IMG/VR virus record: IMGVR_UViG_3300034190_000169
Coordinates: 1 to 24,454 of that record
Direction: 5' to 3' (one strand)
DNA: 24,454 bases
Origin: a virus
The notes below the pieces were generated by a model that saw nothing but the letters and a program-made list of their open reading frames with translations, made no database searches and was not told the origin of the DNA. Positions 1 to 9,046 of this stretch are shown here, one piece after another. A program made the translations under genes and the position numbers. Within the stretch, counting starts at the first letter, position 1; the number at the start of each line of letters is the position of its first letter.

Positions 1-214
1 TGTTGTCGAAGATTAAGAAGCGGGTAGCAAAAGCAGAGGTTATCTTGTCCTGATCCACATATGCCCAGACATGTATTTGTCCGAGCATCGCCTGTTGGAA
101 GGTTTGAAATGTGGTTATCTCGCCAGCAGAATGCTCAAGTGCGGCATCAATATGTGGTGAGATGTTAGGCCAGTAAGTTAGGATTTCCTCTGCACTAAGT
201 AGGTGCAGTGACAT
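1..214 (-). CDS. N-terminal part of a phage protein cut by the window edge
   Basis: An open frame on the minus strand starts with ATG at 214 and runs off the left edge, giving 71 codons that begin MSLHLLSAEEILTYWPNISP. A Shine-Dalgarno-like AGGA sits about 7 bases before the ATG. The frame holds no stop and the text looks like real protein: an N-terminal helix, then alternating hydrophobic strand residues around IHVWAYVDQDKI and FATRFLIFDN. Its place after the fibre genes would fit the small assembly or internal-virion protein found there in T7-like phages, some of which have a GNAT-like fold. That reading is a guess from position and strand pattern only; the catalytic part would lie outside the window. 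Confidence 0.6.
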   Translation of the reverse strand, partial: MSLHLLSAEEILTYWPNISPHIDAALEHSAGEITTFQTFQQAMLGQIHVWAYVDQDKITSAFATRFLIFDN

Positions 215-241
215 ATAAATTCCTGATTTGTTTGATAGTGC

Positions 242-270
242 ATAATAGCACTTTGCTATTTATAATACAA
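242..270 (-). promoter_or_regulatory. Candidate promoter with overlapping inverted repeat
   Basis: On the minus strand TTGTAT (265-270) is followed after 17 bases by TATTAT (242-247). The -10 matches 5 of 6 consensus bases, the -35 only 3. A perfect 7-base inverted repeat with a 3-base loop (AATAGCA, CTT, TGCTATT; 244-260) covers the -10 and spacer. It could give the leftmost gene its own transcription, or the repeat could be a weak stem ending the upstream transcript, though no T-run follows it. Confidence 0.3.
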
Positions 271-288
271 GCACTTAACTAAATATTA

Positions 289-591
289 CTACGCTGCTGA
301 ACTTCCGTCCATATCGCTTTGGGCCATAACCCAAGCGTAACATTTTGCTAGAAATGTAGCACCAGATGCTGCTTCTACTGCGTCTAGTGGTGCATCATAC
401 CGTTTGAAATCCACCTCACGGGTGTCATCATCAGGAGTTGCCGCATAGCCCGACAGGTCAATCATGACGCTGAACTTTGGATCAGTACCCCGTTGCCGAC
501 TGACTGCTGTAGTAGCAATCCGATAGTAAGCACCGTTAAATGCAATACCGTACTGTGAATTTTCTGTAGTAATATTGTTAGTAATAGCCAT
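289..591 (-). CDS. Unknown 100-aa phage protein after the fibre genes
   Basis: The ATG at 591 is preceded by a good Shine-Dalgarno (AAAGGAGC, about 7 bases away). The protein opens MAITNNITTENSQYGIAFNG, is soluble, and has no signal peptide or membrane segment. It has a basic SRQRG stretch, a beta-rich FSVMIDLSGY segment and an alanine-rich C-terminal helix (TFLAKCYAWVMAQSD). It follows the third adhesin gene by 30 bases and is probably co-transcribed with it. Small proteins in this position are often structural or fibre-associated, but I recognise no domain and assign no function. Confidence 0.75.
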   Translation of the reverse strand: MAITNNITTENSQYGIAFNGAYYRIATTAVSRQRGTDPKFSVMIDLSGYAATPDDDTREVDFKRYDAPLDAVEAASGATFLAKCYAWVMAQSDMDGSSAA

Positions 592-605
592 TTTATTTTG
601 CTCCT

Positions 606-621
606 TTTAAGCGTATGTGAC
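606..621. repeat. 16-bp copy of the long fibre's 3' end
   Basis: The 16 bases TTTAAGCGTATGTGAC are identical to 3655-3670, where they encode the last residues VTYA and the stop of the 1240-aa fibre. Here they lie just after the stop of the 473-aa fibre, in the matching position, so they appear to be a leftover of the ancestral gene end. Confidence 0.8.
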
Positions 622-2043
622 TTAGTTGTTTACCACTTCAGATGACATAATCTGAGCAGACCACCAAATTGATAAAGAGGCTTCTCCTGTAACAGAAACT
701 CTGAGTGAATTATGTGCATCATGGGCAGTGAGGGCTACCGCCCAATTGTTAGGATTGTATAATGCTGTAACAGTACTTGCGGGTAATGTTGTTGTACCTG
801 CGGCATTTTTTAGATGCCCTTTAATTTCCCAACCACCAGTTTTTGTACCATCAGGGCCACAGGCTACAACCGTACCAATAAAAGACAATGCAGAGTCATC
901 CACCAAGAAAACTTGATCAGTAGACAATGAGCCGTTTGATCCATTTTCTGCACCCATAATTCTGGTTGTTGCATCACTAGTGGTGCAGTTTAAAGTAAAC
1001 CAACTAGTTTGCATCTCACCCGCACTGCCTTGTCCGCCTGATGCACGGGCAAACTGGCCTATTGTCCTTGCCTTTGCTTTTTCACCCGAAGCGAAACCTT
1101 TAGATTGGTTTACGGCGTTATCGTTACCCAGACATACAGCGTAGCCAGCATAGGATTGGTTATTTCGCCCCAGTGCAACAGATGCGTAATGAGTAGCGTA
1201 GTTACCTGTACCGATTGCAGTAGCAAAACTATTTGTGGCTTGGTTTGAAGACCCAATTGCTACAGACTTACTACCACTAGCTCTGTTTTGATAACCCAGA
1301 GCAATACTGTTAGAACCAGTACCTCCATAGGTGTTAGTGTGAGAATCAATTTGTACAGAAAACCCTTTACTGCCCCCGCTAGGGATATTAGCCTTTCCTA
1401 GAACAATTCCGCTGGCTTGAGCATTGTAACTAGCGTCGCTACCGGAAATGTTTACAGAACCCTGACCCGTACTTTTCCCTTTGCCTATGCCAACAGAGGA
1501 ACCCCCTGTTGCAGCAGAATCAGTGGTCCCACCTGCAATAGAAATAGAATTACTTCCTGATGCTTCTGCCCCAGCACCCAAAGCGGTACTATCCTGACCC
1601 TCTGCTTTAGCCTCATTACCCAATGCTACAGATTTGCTTGTGCTTGTACCCTGCGCACCTGCCTTAGTACTAGGACCAATAGCTATAGAATATTGAGACA
1701 TTGCTCCCACGTGAGCGGCATTACTGTCTACGCCTATCGCTATTGACCAATTACCAGCGGCTCTGGATTTTCCTAGTGCAAGCGCACTTATACCACTAGC
1801 AATAGCTAACTCACCGATAGCAAAGGTATCTGCACCAGAAGCCGTAGCACTATCACCTATGGCTACAGCATTGGCACCAGTAGCTGAAGGTTGTCCTGCA
1901 GGACTGCTTTCATTTGCAGCATATAAGTCAGCACCACCACCACCACCACCTACTGCACTACCACCTAGTAAAAGATTAGTCCCATCAGATGATAACGTAA
2001 TTGCTCCACCAGAGCCTGTGTGATCAGTATTTATAACGCCCAT
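622..2043 (-). CDS. Tail fibre/adhesin with YadA-like head repeats (third of three)
   Basis: This 473-aa protein is probably a trimeric host-recognition fibre or spike. Residues 1-38 hold an HTGSGG ... LSSDGT.LLLGGSA segment ending in a glycine run, almost the same as the start of the neighbouring 533-aa fibre. Residues about 55-335 are repeats of roughly 14 residues of the form SxAIGxxAxASG, the left-handed beta-roll pattern of YadA/Hia-type heads. Residues about 350-473 form a C-terminal domain shared with the 1240-aa fibre (WEIKG, ALT.HD..NSLRVSVTGEAS). It lacks the YT...CDGSNF domain present in both sister genes. It starts 10 bases after the stop of the upstream fibre gene. Bases just after its stop still encode VTYA and a stop, the end of its paralogue. 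Confidence 0.85.
   Translation of the reverse strand: MGVINTDHTGSGGAITLSSDGTNLLLGGSAVGGGGGGADLYAANESSPAGQPSATGANAVAIGDSATASGADTFAIGELAIASGISALALGKSRAAGNWSIAIGVDSNAAHVGAMSQYSIAIGPSTKAGAQGTSTSKSVALGNEAKAEGQDSTALGAGAEASGSNSISIAGGTTDSAATGGSSVGIGKGKSTGQGSVNISGSDASYNAQASGIVLGKANIPSGGSKGFSVQIDSHTNTYGGTGSNSIALGYQNRASGSKSVAIGSSNQATNSFATAIGTGNYATHYASVALGRNNQSYAGYAVCLGNDNAVNQSKGFASGEKAKARTIGQFARASGGQGSAGEMQTSWFTLNCTTSDATTRIMGAENGSNGSLSTDQVFLVDDSALSFIGTVVACGPDGTKTGGWEIKGHLKNAAGTTTLPASTVTALYNPNNWAVALTAHDAHNSLRVSVTGEASLSIWWSAQIMSSEVVNN
1932..1950. repeat. CAC triplet tract encoding a glycine run
   Basis: Six CAC triplets plus one base encode the glycine run after LLLGGSA in the 473-aa fibre. An equal tract lies at 3544-3562 in the 533-aa fibre. 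Slippage by whole triplets would change hinge length without breaking the frame. Confidence 0.75.
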
Positions 2044-2053
2044 TCAACTATCC

Positions 2054-3655
2054 TCAATATGTGACCTCGGTTGAGTCCATGCGACCCACCCAGCGTATGC
2101 TTGTGCTGGCTTGACCTGTGCATGTGATAACCAACCCGCCAATTGTAGTATTTGCGGCGATTGATACGTCCCAGTTTGCCGCTCCGCTATCTTCGGCTAC
2201 TGTGGTTTTGATAACACTGCCGATTAATGCCGTTGCAGAGGCAGACGCACCTCTTTTAACCGCCCCTTCCAATTTCCACGCTTTGCTGTTCCCACCGCCT
2301 GTAACATTAGCGATTACGGTCAGACTAAATGTTGCCGCTGCGTTGTTGGGTAAAGTAAAACTGTTATTTGCATTGACCGAATGATTGCTAGTGTAGCCAT
2401 TCATTGGTAATGGCGAGGCATCAGCAGTTTGTTTTGCATAACCTGTGATGCGAGTTTGAGATGCGCCATCGGGCGTAGAACCTGATGTCCAAGGTTGACC
2501 AGCTAGTCCAAAGGCTAAAGTGTGGTTCTGGTCACGTTGGCTTACCGTTCGCCCGATAGCAGCACCATAGTCTCCGTCAGCCGTACTTCCGTAGCCTACA
2601 CAGAAATTTGCTGCCCCAGAGTTTGTGTTCCCCGATCCAAGGGTTGCCGAGTATGCTCCTGAACCTGTATTTTCGTAGCCACCCACAAAAGCCCAGTGAT
2701 TGGAAGCAATATTTAGCTTGCCCAGTGCTATTGAATGTTCGCCTGTGGCCTTTGCCTGATTCCCAATAGCCACAGAGTTAGCACCAGTAGCGCCGTAGCT
2801 TGAGGAATTAGATGTTATACCAGCGGCAAAGGAGTGTGATCCTGAAGCAAGAGAATGGCCTATAGCTGAAGCATTTGCGCCTGTAGCATTAGCGTATTGT
2901 CCAATCGCAAGACTTCCTGATGCATTTGAAACTGTTTGACCAATAGCAATAGAACCAGCACCCCTTGCCCCATTGTAATTCCCCGCAGGAGAACCATTTC
3001 CAAGACTAACACTGTACTGCCCTGTGGCTGTTGATTTTGGCCCTGCAAATGAATTACTACCAGTAGATTTCGAGTCATACCCAAGGGCTACAGACCCAGT
3101 TCCACTAGATAATGCTGCACCACCTAAAGCAATAGCATACGCCCCCGAAGCTTCTGGTTGAGCAAGAGGTTGACCATAAGTTCCAACACCACCATAGAAG
3201 ACGTTGTGAGAAAAAGCCCTGCTTTCATCGGAAGATAAAATATGGAAGTTAGAACCGTCACATAAGATTTGAAAAGTTTGACCGCCCTTCATATTCCTTG
3301 TTGCTTCACCATCTATTGTTTCTGATCCGTTTGGGTCAATAATAACTTTATAAGCATAACCTGCTGGTCCACTTGCAATTGCAGAATAACGAACATAGCA
3401 AAACCATCCTGCACCCAAAGTTGCAGCGGCAGTTAATGTAAGTGTTTTATCTGCTGATATTGATGTAAAGTGGATAAGTTTACCTAAATCACCGGCAACA
3501 GCAGTGTAGTTATCAGTTTTTGTATCAATGGTATAAGCAGAAGCACCACCACCACCACCACCAATAGCACTACCACCTAACAGTAGATCAGTGCCATCAC
3601 TACTAAGGACAACACCCCCACCAGACCCTGTATGATTAATTTCTATCTGACCCAT
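2054..3655 (-). CDS. Tail fibre/adhesin with YadA-like head repeats (second of three)
   Basis: This is a 533-aa modular fibre. Residues 1-38 match the start of the 473-aa fibre. Residues 41-140 (YTIDTKTDNYTAVAGDLGKL ... CDGSNFHIL) match residues 846-937 of the 1240-aa fibre and look like a compact beta domain. Residues about 165-385 are SxAIGxxAxASG repeats of a YadA-like beta-roll. The C-terminal part, about 420-533, ends SIRWVGRMDSTEVTY and is a diverged version of the domain ending the other two fibres. The ATG directly follows the upstream TAA (TAAATG), so translation is probably coupled. The likely role is receptor binding by a trimer; attachment to the particle is presumably through the N-terminus or the larger fibre. 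That is inference from the domain order. Confidence 0.85.
   Translation of the reverse strand: MGQIEINHTGSGGGVVLSSDGTDLLLGGSAIGGGGGGASAYTIDTKTDNYTAVAGDLGKLIHFTSISADKTLTLTAAATLGAGWFCYVRYSAIASGPAGYAYKVIIDPNGSETIDGEATRNMKGGQTFQILCDGSNFHILSSDESRAFSHNVFYGGVGTYGQPLAQPEASGAYAIALGGAALSSGTGSVALGYDSKSTGSNSFAGPKSTATGQYSVSLGNGSPAGNYNGARGAGSIAIGQTVSNASGSLAIGQYANATGANASAIGHSLASGSHSFAAGITSNSSSYGATGANSVAIGNQAKATGEHSIALGKLNIASNHWAFVGGYENTGSGAYSATLGSGNTNSGAANFCVGYGSTADGDYGAAIGRTVSQRDQNHTLAFGLAGQPWTSGSTPDGASQTRITGYAKQTADASPLPMNGYTSNHSVNANNSFTLPNNAAATFSLTVIANVTGGGNSKAWKLEGAVKRGASASATALIGSVIKTTVAEDSGAANWDVSIAANTTIGGLVITCTGQASTSIRWVGRMDSTEVTY
3544..3562. repeat. CAC triplet tract encoding a glycine run
   Basis: This is the counterpart of the tract at 1932-1950, in the same place in the 533-aa fibre and also 19 bases long. 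Flanking bases are also similar, so the two sites form a patch of homology between neighbouring genes. Confidence 0.75.
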
Positions 3656-6600
3656 TTAAGCGTATGTGACCTCCGAAGTATGTACGTTAGCTACCCACCT
3701 AATGTTATGACTAGCCTCACCTGTAACTTGTATCTTTAAAGCATTGTACGTGTTATCAGCACTGAGTGCTACTGCCCAGCTAGAGGCATTTGTAGCTGCC
3801 ATATCAGACACGTTTCCAAGGGCTAATGTTGTAGTGCCGCCATCGTTGACCAACATGCCTTTGATCTCCCAACCAGCATAGGCTTGCGCCCCGTTCTGCA
3901 TTGCGACTACAGTGCCGTGAAAGGTAATACAGGTGTCAGATGCTGCTACAAGTTGGGCATCAGAAGTAACCCCGTTTGTACCAGTAAACATAGCGGTAGG
4001 GGTAGCATCTGTGGTGGCACATTTAAGTATCATCATACCGCCTTGGCAATCACCCTCTAATGCAAAGGGTTTCCAACCAAAAGCGTACTTTCCGATCTGA
4101 GCAGATTTGATCCCAGAGCCAATACATACTGCACCATAGTTACTAGCCGTTGTGGTAGCGCTCCCAGTGTTTATAACAGTGGATTGTATACCTGTTGCTT
4201 TAGCATTAGAACCTATGGCTTTTGATCCGTTTCCAGAAGCAACCGCATTATTGCCTATGGCAATGCTGTCCTGACCAGAGGAAAGTGCCGCCGTAGATGA
4301 TCCACCTATTGCTACACTTTCATATCCAGTTGCATGACCCGCCCCAAGAGCCAGAGAATAATCAGCGGTTGCATAAGCACTACTACCAAATGCGTCTGAA
4401 CTTGTTCCAGAAGCAACCGCCTGATACCCTATAGCCGTAGTAAAATTTCCTGACGCTACAGTTTGATACCCTAGTGCTAAAGCGTTAGTTCCCGAAGCCC
4501 TAGGTTGATTTAAATAATGGCTTTGTTCTGAAAAATTTGTTGATAGACCGTTTATTTCACCTCTTAAAGAAAAAAAGTTGCTACCATCACAAACTAGTTG
4601 GACGCCTTCATTTAGTCTTACTGTTCTAGACTGCATACCATCAATAGTTTCAGAGCCATTTGTTGCTATTGTAATTTCATGGGTGGCGTCAGTTGCAGTA
4701 TTCGTAATATGCACATAAAAACCATCGCCTAATGTAGCTGCTGCTGTAAGTGTAAGGGTTACATCATTTGCAGTAACATCAATAATTTTACCTAGATCAC
4801 CTGCAACAATTGTATAGTCTGCCGTTTTAGCTGCACGTGTATAGGCAAAAGCACCACCACCAGCATCAGCAAAACTTAACGCACCAGAGCCATTAGTTGT
4901 CAAAAACTGTCCTGATGAACCATCCGAAATAGCAGCCGTAGGAGCCGTAGTAAATACAGCCAGATTACCTGTAGCATCGGGCAGAGTAATTGTTCTATCG
5001 GCAGTCGGGTTAGTGAATGCTACCGTAGTCTCATTGCCATCTGCACCAGAGCCTTCAACGGTAAAGCCTGAGTCATTCAGATGCATTCCCGTGACTACTG
5101 GGCTGGTCAGTGTCTTATTGGTAAGCGTCTTGGTGGTCTGCGACAGATAGGTATCAAACGTATCGACAGTAGTCTGGAGCATCACATTGCCAGATGTGTC
5201 CTGCGTAACGATCCCATCGCCACCAGCTACGGCTGTAGTTCCAATAGACGTATCAGGGTCTGCTACTGTGTTAATCTCTGCTCCAGAAGCATTAAGGCCA
5301 GTTACGTTATTGGCTGTACCATTAACTGCTTGAATACGTGCCTCAACGGACTGTTGAGTAGGAATAAGAGTAGCAGAATTAGATGACATATCATCTTCAT
5401 CTACAAAGCCTGTAATAGTAATAGAGCCATCTGCTAGTGAGCCAAAGTTAATTGTGCCAGTTGTAGTGATTGCGCTGGAGCCGTTGTCTATTGCACCGAA
5501 GCCTGATGTGATCGAACCCGCATTCAATGCACCGACTGTGGTCACATTGGAAAGTGTGTCTAGGCTAGTCTCCATGTACGTTTCAAAATCGCTCAATGCG
5601 ACCTGCTTCATGGTTCCAGCATCATTGACCACTACACGATCAGCATCTGCAAGAGTTGTGCTGGATGCAGAAGTATCGCCATCCATAATATTAAGTTCAG
5701 CAGCGGTGCTATTAACCCCAGTTAAATCCGTTGGAGCAATGCTGATGTTGCCAGTACCATCGAAAGATTGACCAGCAATATTACGGGCAGTTGCTAAAGC
5801 CGTGGCTGTGGAAGCGTTACCTGTGACTGCGCCCTCAACATTGGCAACTAAAGTACCTGTTGTGATAGACAGGTTACCAGTGGAAGCACCTGTGAATGTG
5901 CCTGTACCAACCTTAAATTTATCAGCACTCTCATCATAGCCAATAAATGCATTAGCCGAATCGCCACGTTCAATGACCAGACCAGCATCGTTAGACGGTG
6001 TCCCAGTAGTGCCAGAACCCAACTCAATAAGCGCATCAGACACAACCATGTTGGTTGTATCGACAGTGGTAGTGGTGCCGTTTACCGTTAGATTACCGCC
6101 AACAATAGCATTGCCTGTAGTCGTTACTTGGGCAAACTGTACGGTATCGCCTGTGGCTAGACTTTGGTCTGTATCCGACAAATCTGTGGCAGCGATTGTA
6201 ATATTGCCAGTTCCATTAAACGATTGCCCCGCAATTGTTCTGGCGGTTTCAAGAGCGGTAGCTGTAGCCGCATTACCAGACGTGTCTTGGTTACCAGTGG
6301 CATTCACACCAGCTAGATCAATATTTGCAGAGCCGTCGAAACTTACCCCGCCAATGGTCCTTGCCGTGGCTAGAGCAGTTGCCGTGGCTGCATTTCCAGA
6401 CGTATCCTGATTACCAGCGGTATTTACTCCCGCTAGATTTATGTTGCCAGTACCGTCAAAACTAACCCCGCCGATTGTTCTGGCAGTTGCTAGAGCGGTG
6501 GCAGTATCAGCATTACCCGTGACATCTCCCACCAAAGACGATCCTGTGATGGTTGTACCAGTGATCGCCGCTGCAGAATTAGCGCCGATAACTGTACCAT

Positions 6601-7378
6601 CAATTGCTCCAGCATTGATGTCTACCGTTGACGGGGCGAAGGTTCCGGTAGCAGTTAAATCAGTAAATGTACCTGCAGCCGCTGAAGCGGCTCCGATAAC
6701 TGCTCCATCAACTGATCCCCCATTTATGTCTGCAGTATCGGCTACAAGCGCATCGATATTCGCAGTGCCATCTACATATAGATTACGCCATTCTGAGCCA
6801 GAGGCTCCGAGGTCGTATGTATCATCGGCAGAGGGAATAAGAGGCGAGGCTACGTCAGCGGTAACAGTCACCGTGTCAGAGGCAGCATTGCCTAGAGTAG
6901 TATTTCCAGTGACCACCAGATTACCAGACAGAGTGCTATTCCCAGTTACTCCAAAAGTACCCGCAACAGTCGCATTGGCATCGACATCCAGTGTATCGAC
7001 ATGGGCTGTGCCATCTAAATACAGGTCTTTAAATTCTACCGAGGATGATCCCAGATCGATGTCATTATCGGTGACAGGCACGATAGCACCGTCTTGGATT
7101 CTGACTTGCTCAACAGTCGATCCAGCACCAGATGCGTCTACAAAGACGCCAATACGATTGTTTGTATTATCAACCACAACTTTGTTTAGTGGGGCTGCAA
7201 CACCGGGATCGCCAATCAATCCAATGACCGGACCTTCCGCAGCCGTACCATCATGCTTGTGGCCTGTAGTATTATTAAAAGTATCAACGACTTTATTAAA
7301 TTCCGCATTCAAGGGCGGGGCTGTAATATCAGACCCGTTAATAATCGATGACGCAGATTGTCTTGTGTAGCCAGCCAT
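3656..7378 (-). CDS. Long tail fibre, 1240 aa
   Basis: This is the largest protein here and the likely main tail fibre. Residues 1-85 (MAGYTRQSASSIINGSDITA ...) resemble fibre N-termini that dock to the tail. Residues about 105-285 hold repeated DLG/F..LYLDGTA modules. Residues 289-408 contain three near-copies of a 40-residue unit with TATALATARTI.G.SFDG, and a fourth copy begins at 521. A TLTNKTLTSPVVTG motif, common in phage fibres, lies at 751-764. Residues 846-937 are the YT...CDGSNF domain, 958-1100 are YadA-type SxAIG repeats, and 1116-1240 are the C-terminal domain shared with the two following fibres. It follows the nozzle gene by 3 bases. Repeats and stalk suggest an elongated trimer; the receptor is unknown. 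Confidence 0.9.
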   Translation of the reverse strand: MAGYTRQSASSIINGSDITAPPLNAEFNKVVDTFNNTTGHKHDGTAAEGPVIGLIGDPGVAAPLNKVVVDNTNNRIGVFVDASGAGSTVEQVRIQDGAIVPVTDNDIDLGSSSVEFKDLYLDGTAHVDTLDVDANATVAGTFGVTGNSTLSGNLVVTGNTTLGNAASDTVTVTADVASPLIPSADDTYDLGASGSEWRNLYVDGTANIDALVADTADINGGSVDGAVIGAASAAAGTFTDLTATGTFAPSTVDINAGAIDGTVIGANSAAAITGTTITGSSLVGDVTGNADTATALATARTIGGVSFDGTGNINLAGVNTAGNQDTSGNAATATALATARTIGGVSFDGSANIDLAGVNATGNQDTSGNAATATALETARTIAGQSFNGTGNITIAATDLSDTDQSLATGDTVQFAQVTTTGNAIVGGNLTVNGTTTTVDTTNMVVSDALIELGSGTTGTPSNDAGLVIERGDSANAFIGYDESADKFKVGTGTFTGASTGNLSITTGTLVANVEGAVTGNASTATALATARNIAGQSFDGTGNISIAPTDLTGVNSTAAELNIMDGDTSASSTTLADADRVVVNDAGTMKQVALSDFETYMETSLDTLSNVTTVGALNAGSITSGFGAIDNGSSAITTTGTINFGSLADGSITITGFVDEDDMSSNSATLIPTQQSVEARIQAVNGTANNVTGLNASGAEINTVADPDTSIGTTAVAGGDGIVTQDTSGNVMLQTTVDTFDTYLSQTTKTLTNKTLTSPVVTGMHLNDSGFTVEGSGADGNETTVAFTNPTADRTITLPDATGNLAVFTTAPTAAISDGSSGQFLTTNGSGALSFADAGGGAFAYTRAAKTADYTIVAGDLGKIIDVTANDVTLTLTAAATLGDGFYVHITNTATDATHEITIATNGSETIDGMQSRTVRLNEGVQLVCDGSNFFSLRGEINGLSTNFSEQSHYLNQPRASGTNALALGYQTVASGNFTTAIGYQAVASGTSSDAFGSSAYATADYSLALGAGHATGYESVAIGGSSTAALSSGQDSIAIGNNAVASGNGSKAIGSNAKATGIQSTVINTGSATTTASNYGAVCIGSGIKSAQIGKYAFGWKPFALEGDCQGGMMILKCATTDATPTAMFTGTNGVTSDAQLVAASDTCITFHGTVVAMQNGAQAYAGWEIKGMLVNDGGTTTLALGNVSDMAATNASSWAVALSADNTYNALKIQVTGEASHNIRWVANVHTSEVTYA
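6155..6514. repeat. Three tandem 120-bp units in the long fibre gene
   Basis: This stretch encodes residues about 289-408 of the 1240-aa fibre. The first two 40-residue units differ at only a few positions (TATALATARTIGGVSFDG in both); the third has diverged (ARTIAGQSFNG). A related fourth unit lies near 5705-5818. Unequal crossing-over between units would change fibre shaft length. Confidence 0.75.
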
Positions 7379-7381
7379 AGT

Positions 7382-9046
7382 TTATCTTCTCCCTGCAAGG
7401 CTAAATTCAACAACAATGCCTTGGATAGTGTGTGGTTGGGTCTGTCCAATAGCCACATAGGTGGCCCGAACCGCAAAGCCGCTACCTTGCACATCGGTCA
7501 CCATAATCGGCTTGCTTGCACCGCCATACAGGACGTTTGCGCCATTATACGTGATGCCTCGACCACGATAGACCGCTGGCCCACCCAATGATGCGGGGGT
7601 GTAATCATTAGGTGCAGCGGCGGTGTAATCGCCCCAATCGTATGTTAGGGCTAATGACAGTTCCATTGGACCTTCGGCCCGTACAAACGTATTAATTTTA
7701 CGCATCACTTTTCGTTGTTCTGTCTCGCCAAAATCTAAATACGGCGTTGCATAAACGGATATAATATCAGCCCCGTTAAAACTGGTGCCTGACTCCTGCT
7801 GGTACACGTTGCCATCATGATCGCCATGTAAAACAAATTCTGATGCACCAATATATTCCGAGGTGCAGCATGATGCCCTGATGCCAAGCATCTCAGCAAA
7901 TTCCCACTTCAGAGTGCCAGAGTTTTCAGTAAGACCGCCGATAATGCCAATACTATCGCCAACGGCTGTGGAACTACCGCCGATAAAATATCGGACTTGG
8001 GATTTGCTTCTGATGACCACGCCATTAAGCGTAGACATATCTTCGTTCTGGATAAGATCAACGAGAGTAGCCTGTATCTTTTTGCTAATCGAACCTAATT
8101 CAATGTCACCAATTCGGCTGGTGCCAGATACTGGGCGCAGACCGTCCGGTGCTAAAAACATCAGATCGCCGCCAATTTCTTGCACACTATCTGGAGACAC
8201 ACAGCCAACATTGGCAGTAACTTGCTCTAGGGCAAAATCAGCAGAGGAATTTACAGTAATTTTCTTAATTGCGTTGCCGCCAAATACGAACAGATTATCT
8301 CTAAACGGCTTGATCTGGATAACATCAAAACCAGAGGATATCTGCCCACCACCCGCTGCAGAGGTCCACGTATATCCATCCTTTGGCGCAGAGTGGGCTA
8401 TGGTAGGTCGATTAGCTGCGTTACCTGATAAAAATACATGATTTTCAAACACATCTACCAAAGAAGGCCGATCTAACGCTTGATTGCCCCCAGCAGTATT
8501 ATTCGATGCGTGATAGCCACCAGAATGAGATGATTTAATTTCTTTCCAGTTTGTGCCATTGTAAGCAATTGCTGGGTTCACGCCATCCACAAAAATAATC
8601 GTATTGCCGCTGCCAAAATTAAACTGGACGTGTCGGAGTTTATCCACTGTCAGACCACTGGCACTCATCGGCCTAGTCACTGAATGGTCGAGGGTAAATT
8701 TTCTCCAACCTATAAAGGCAGTGTAATAATAAAATGAATAAGTGGTTGCCCCTGCGTCCTGTCGGGCGGCAATAATCGTGTTAGCACCTGTGACATCGTT
8801 TTTGAAAATAGCAATGCCAAGCACTTTACCTTGGCCCGTTGTACTGCCAGCTACGGTAACTTCGCCATAGTCCGTATCGTATTTTGAGAAGCCTTCAATA
8901 CGACGATAGCCGCCAAAAAGTGACGGCTCATAGTTCACCAGACGAGTAGCTTCGCCGGGGAAATTCTCTGATAAATCTAGGTGATTTTCGTTGGAATTTA
9001 ACCCGCCAGAGCAAATCAGTTTATATGACTGAATCTCATCAGGCAT
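7382..9046 (-). CDS. Tail tubular protein B / nozzle-like structural protein
   Basis: This 554-aa protein lies directly after the gp11-like adaptor and before the long fibre, the place of T7 gp12 (nozzle). It is beta-rich throughout with no membrane segment. Near the N-terminus (about 36-57) is a LVNYEPSLFGGYRRIEGF-type motif seen in phage tail proteins of this kind. Repeating blade-like segments follow (IKPFRDNLFVFGGNAIKKI, DLMFLAPDGLRPVSG), consistent with a beta-propeller core. Its ATG shares one base with the TGA of the upstream gene, so translation is probably coupled. Position and composition support the call; similarity to T7 gp12 itself is too low to judge by eye. Confidence 0.75.
   Translation of the reverse strand: MPDEIQSYKLICSGGLNSNENHLDLSENFPGEATRLVNYEPSLFGGYRRIEGFSKYDTDYGEVTVAGSTTGQGKVLGIAIFKNDVTGANTIIAARQDAGATTYSFYYYTAFIGWRKFTLDHSVTRPMSASGLTVDKLRHVQFNFGSGNTIIFVDGVNPAIAYNGTNWKEIKSSHSGGYHASNNTAGGNQALDRPSLVDVFENHVFLSGNAANRPTIAHSAPKDGYTWTSAAGGGQISSGFDVIQIKPFRDNLFVFGGNAIKKITVNSSADFALEQVTANVGCVSPDSVQEIGGDLMFLAPDGLRPVSGTSRIGDIELGSISKKIQATLVDLIQNEDMSTLNGVVIRSKSQVRYFIGGSSTAVGDSIGIIGGLTENSGTLKWEFAEMLGIRASCCTSEYIGASEFVLHGDHDGNVYQQESGTSFNGADIISVYATPYLDFGETEQRKVMRKINTFVRAEGPMELSLALTYDWGDYTAAAPNDYTPASLGGPAVYRGRGITYNGANVLYGGASKPIMVTDVQGSGFAVRATYVAIGQTQPHTIQGIVVEFSLAGRR

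Noticed and set aside
6441-7370. 309-aa plus-strand open frame
   Set aside because: It is the complement of the long fibre; its Val/Ala/Pro-rich low-complexity text mirrors the fibre's repeats, and it has no ribosome site of note.
622-7378. Diversity-generating retroelement acting on the fibres
   Set aside because: No reverse transcriptase and no template/variable repeat pair with adenine-biased differences; the repeats are ordinary shaft and beta-roll repeats.
7456-7468. ATAGGTGGC near-match to the nine-base promoter word
   Set aside because: It differs at the first base, lies inside a coding gene and is not near a promoter.
7863-8441. 192-aa plus-strand open frame
   Set aside because: Antisense to the nozzle-like gene, with no domain and a broken Pro/Ser-rich text typical of shadow frames.
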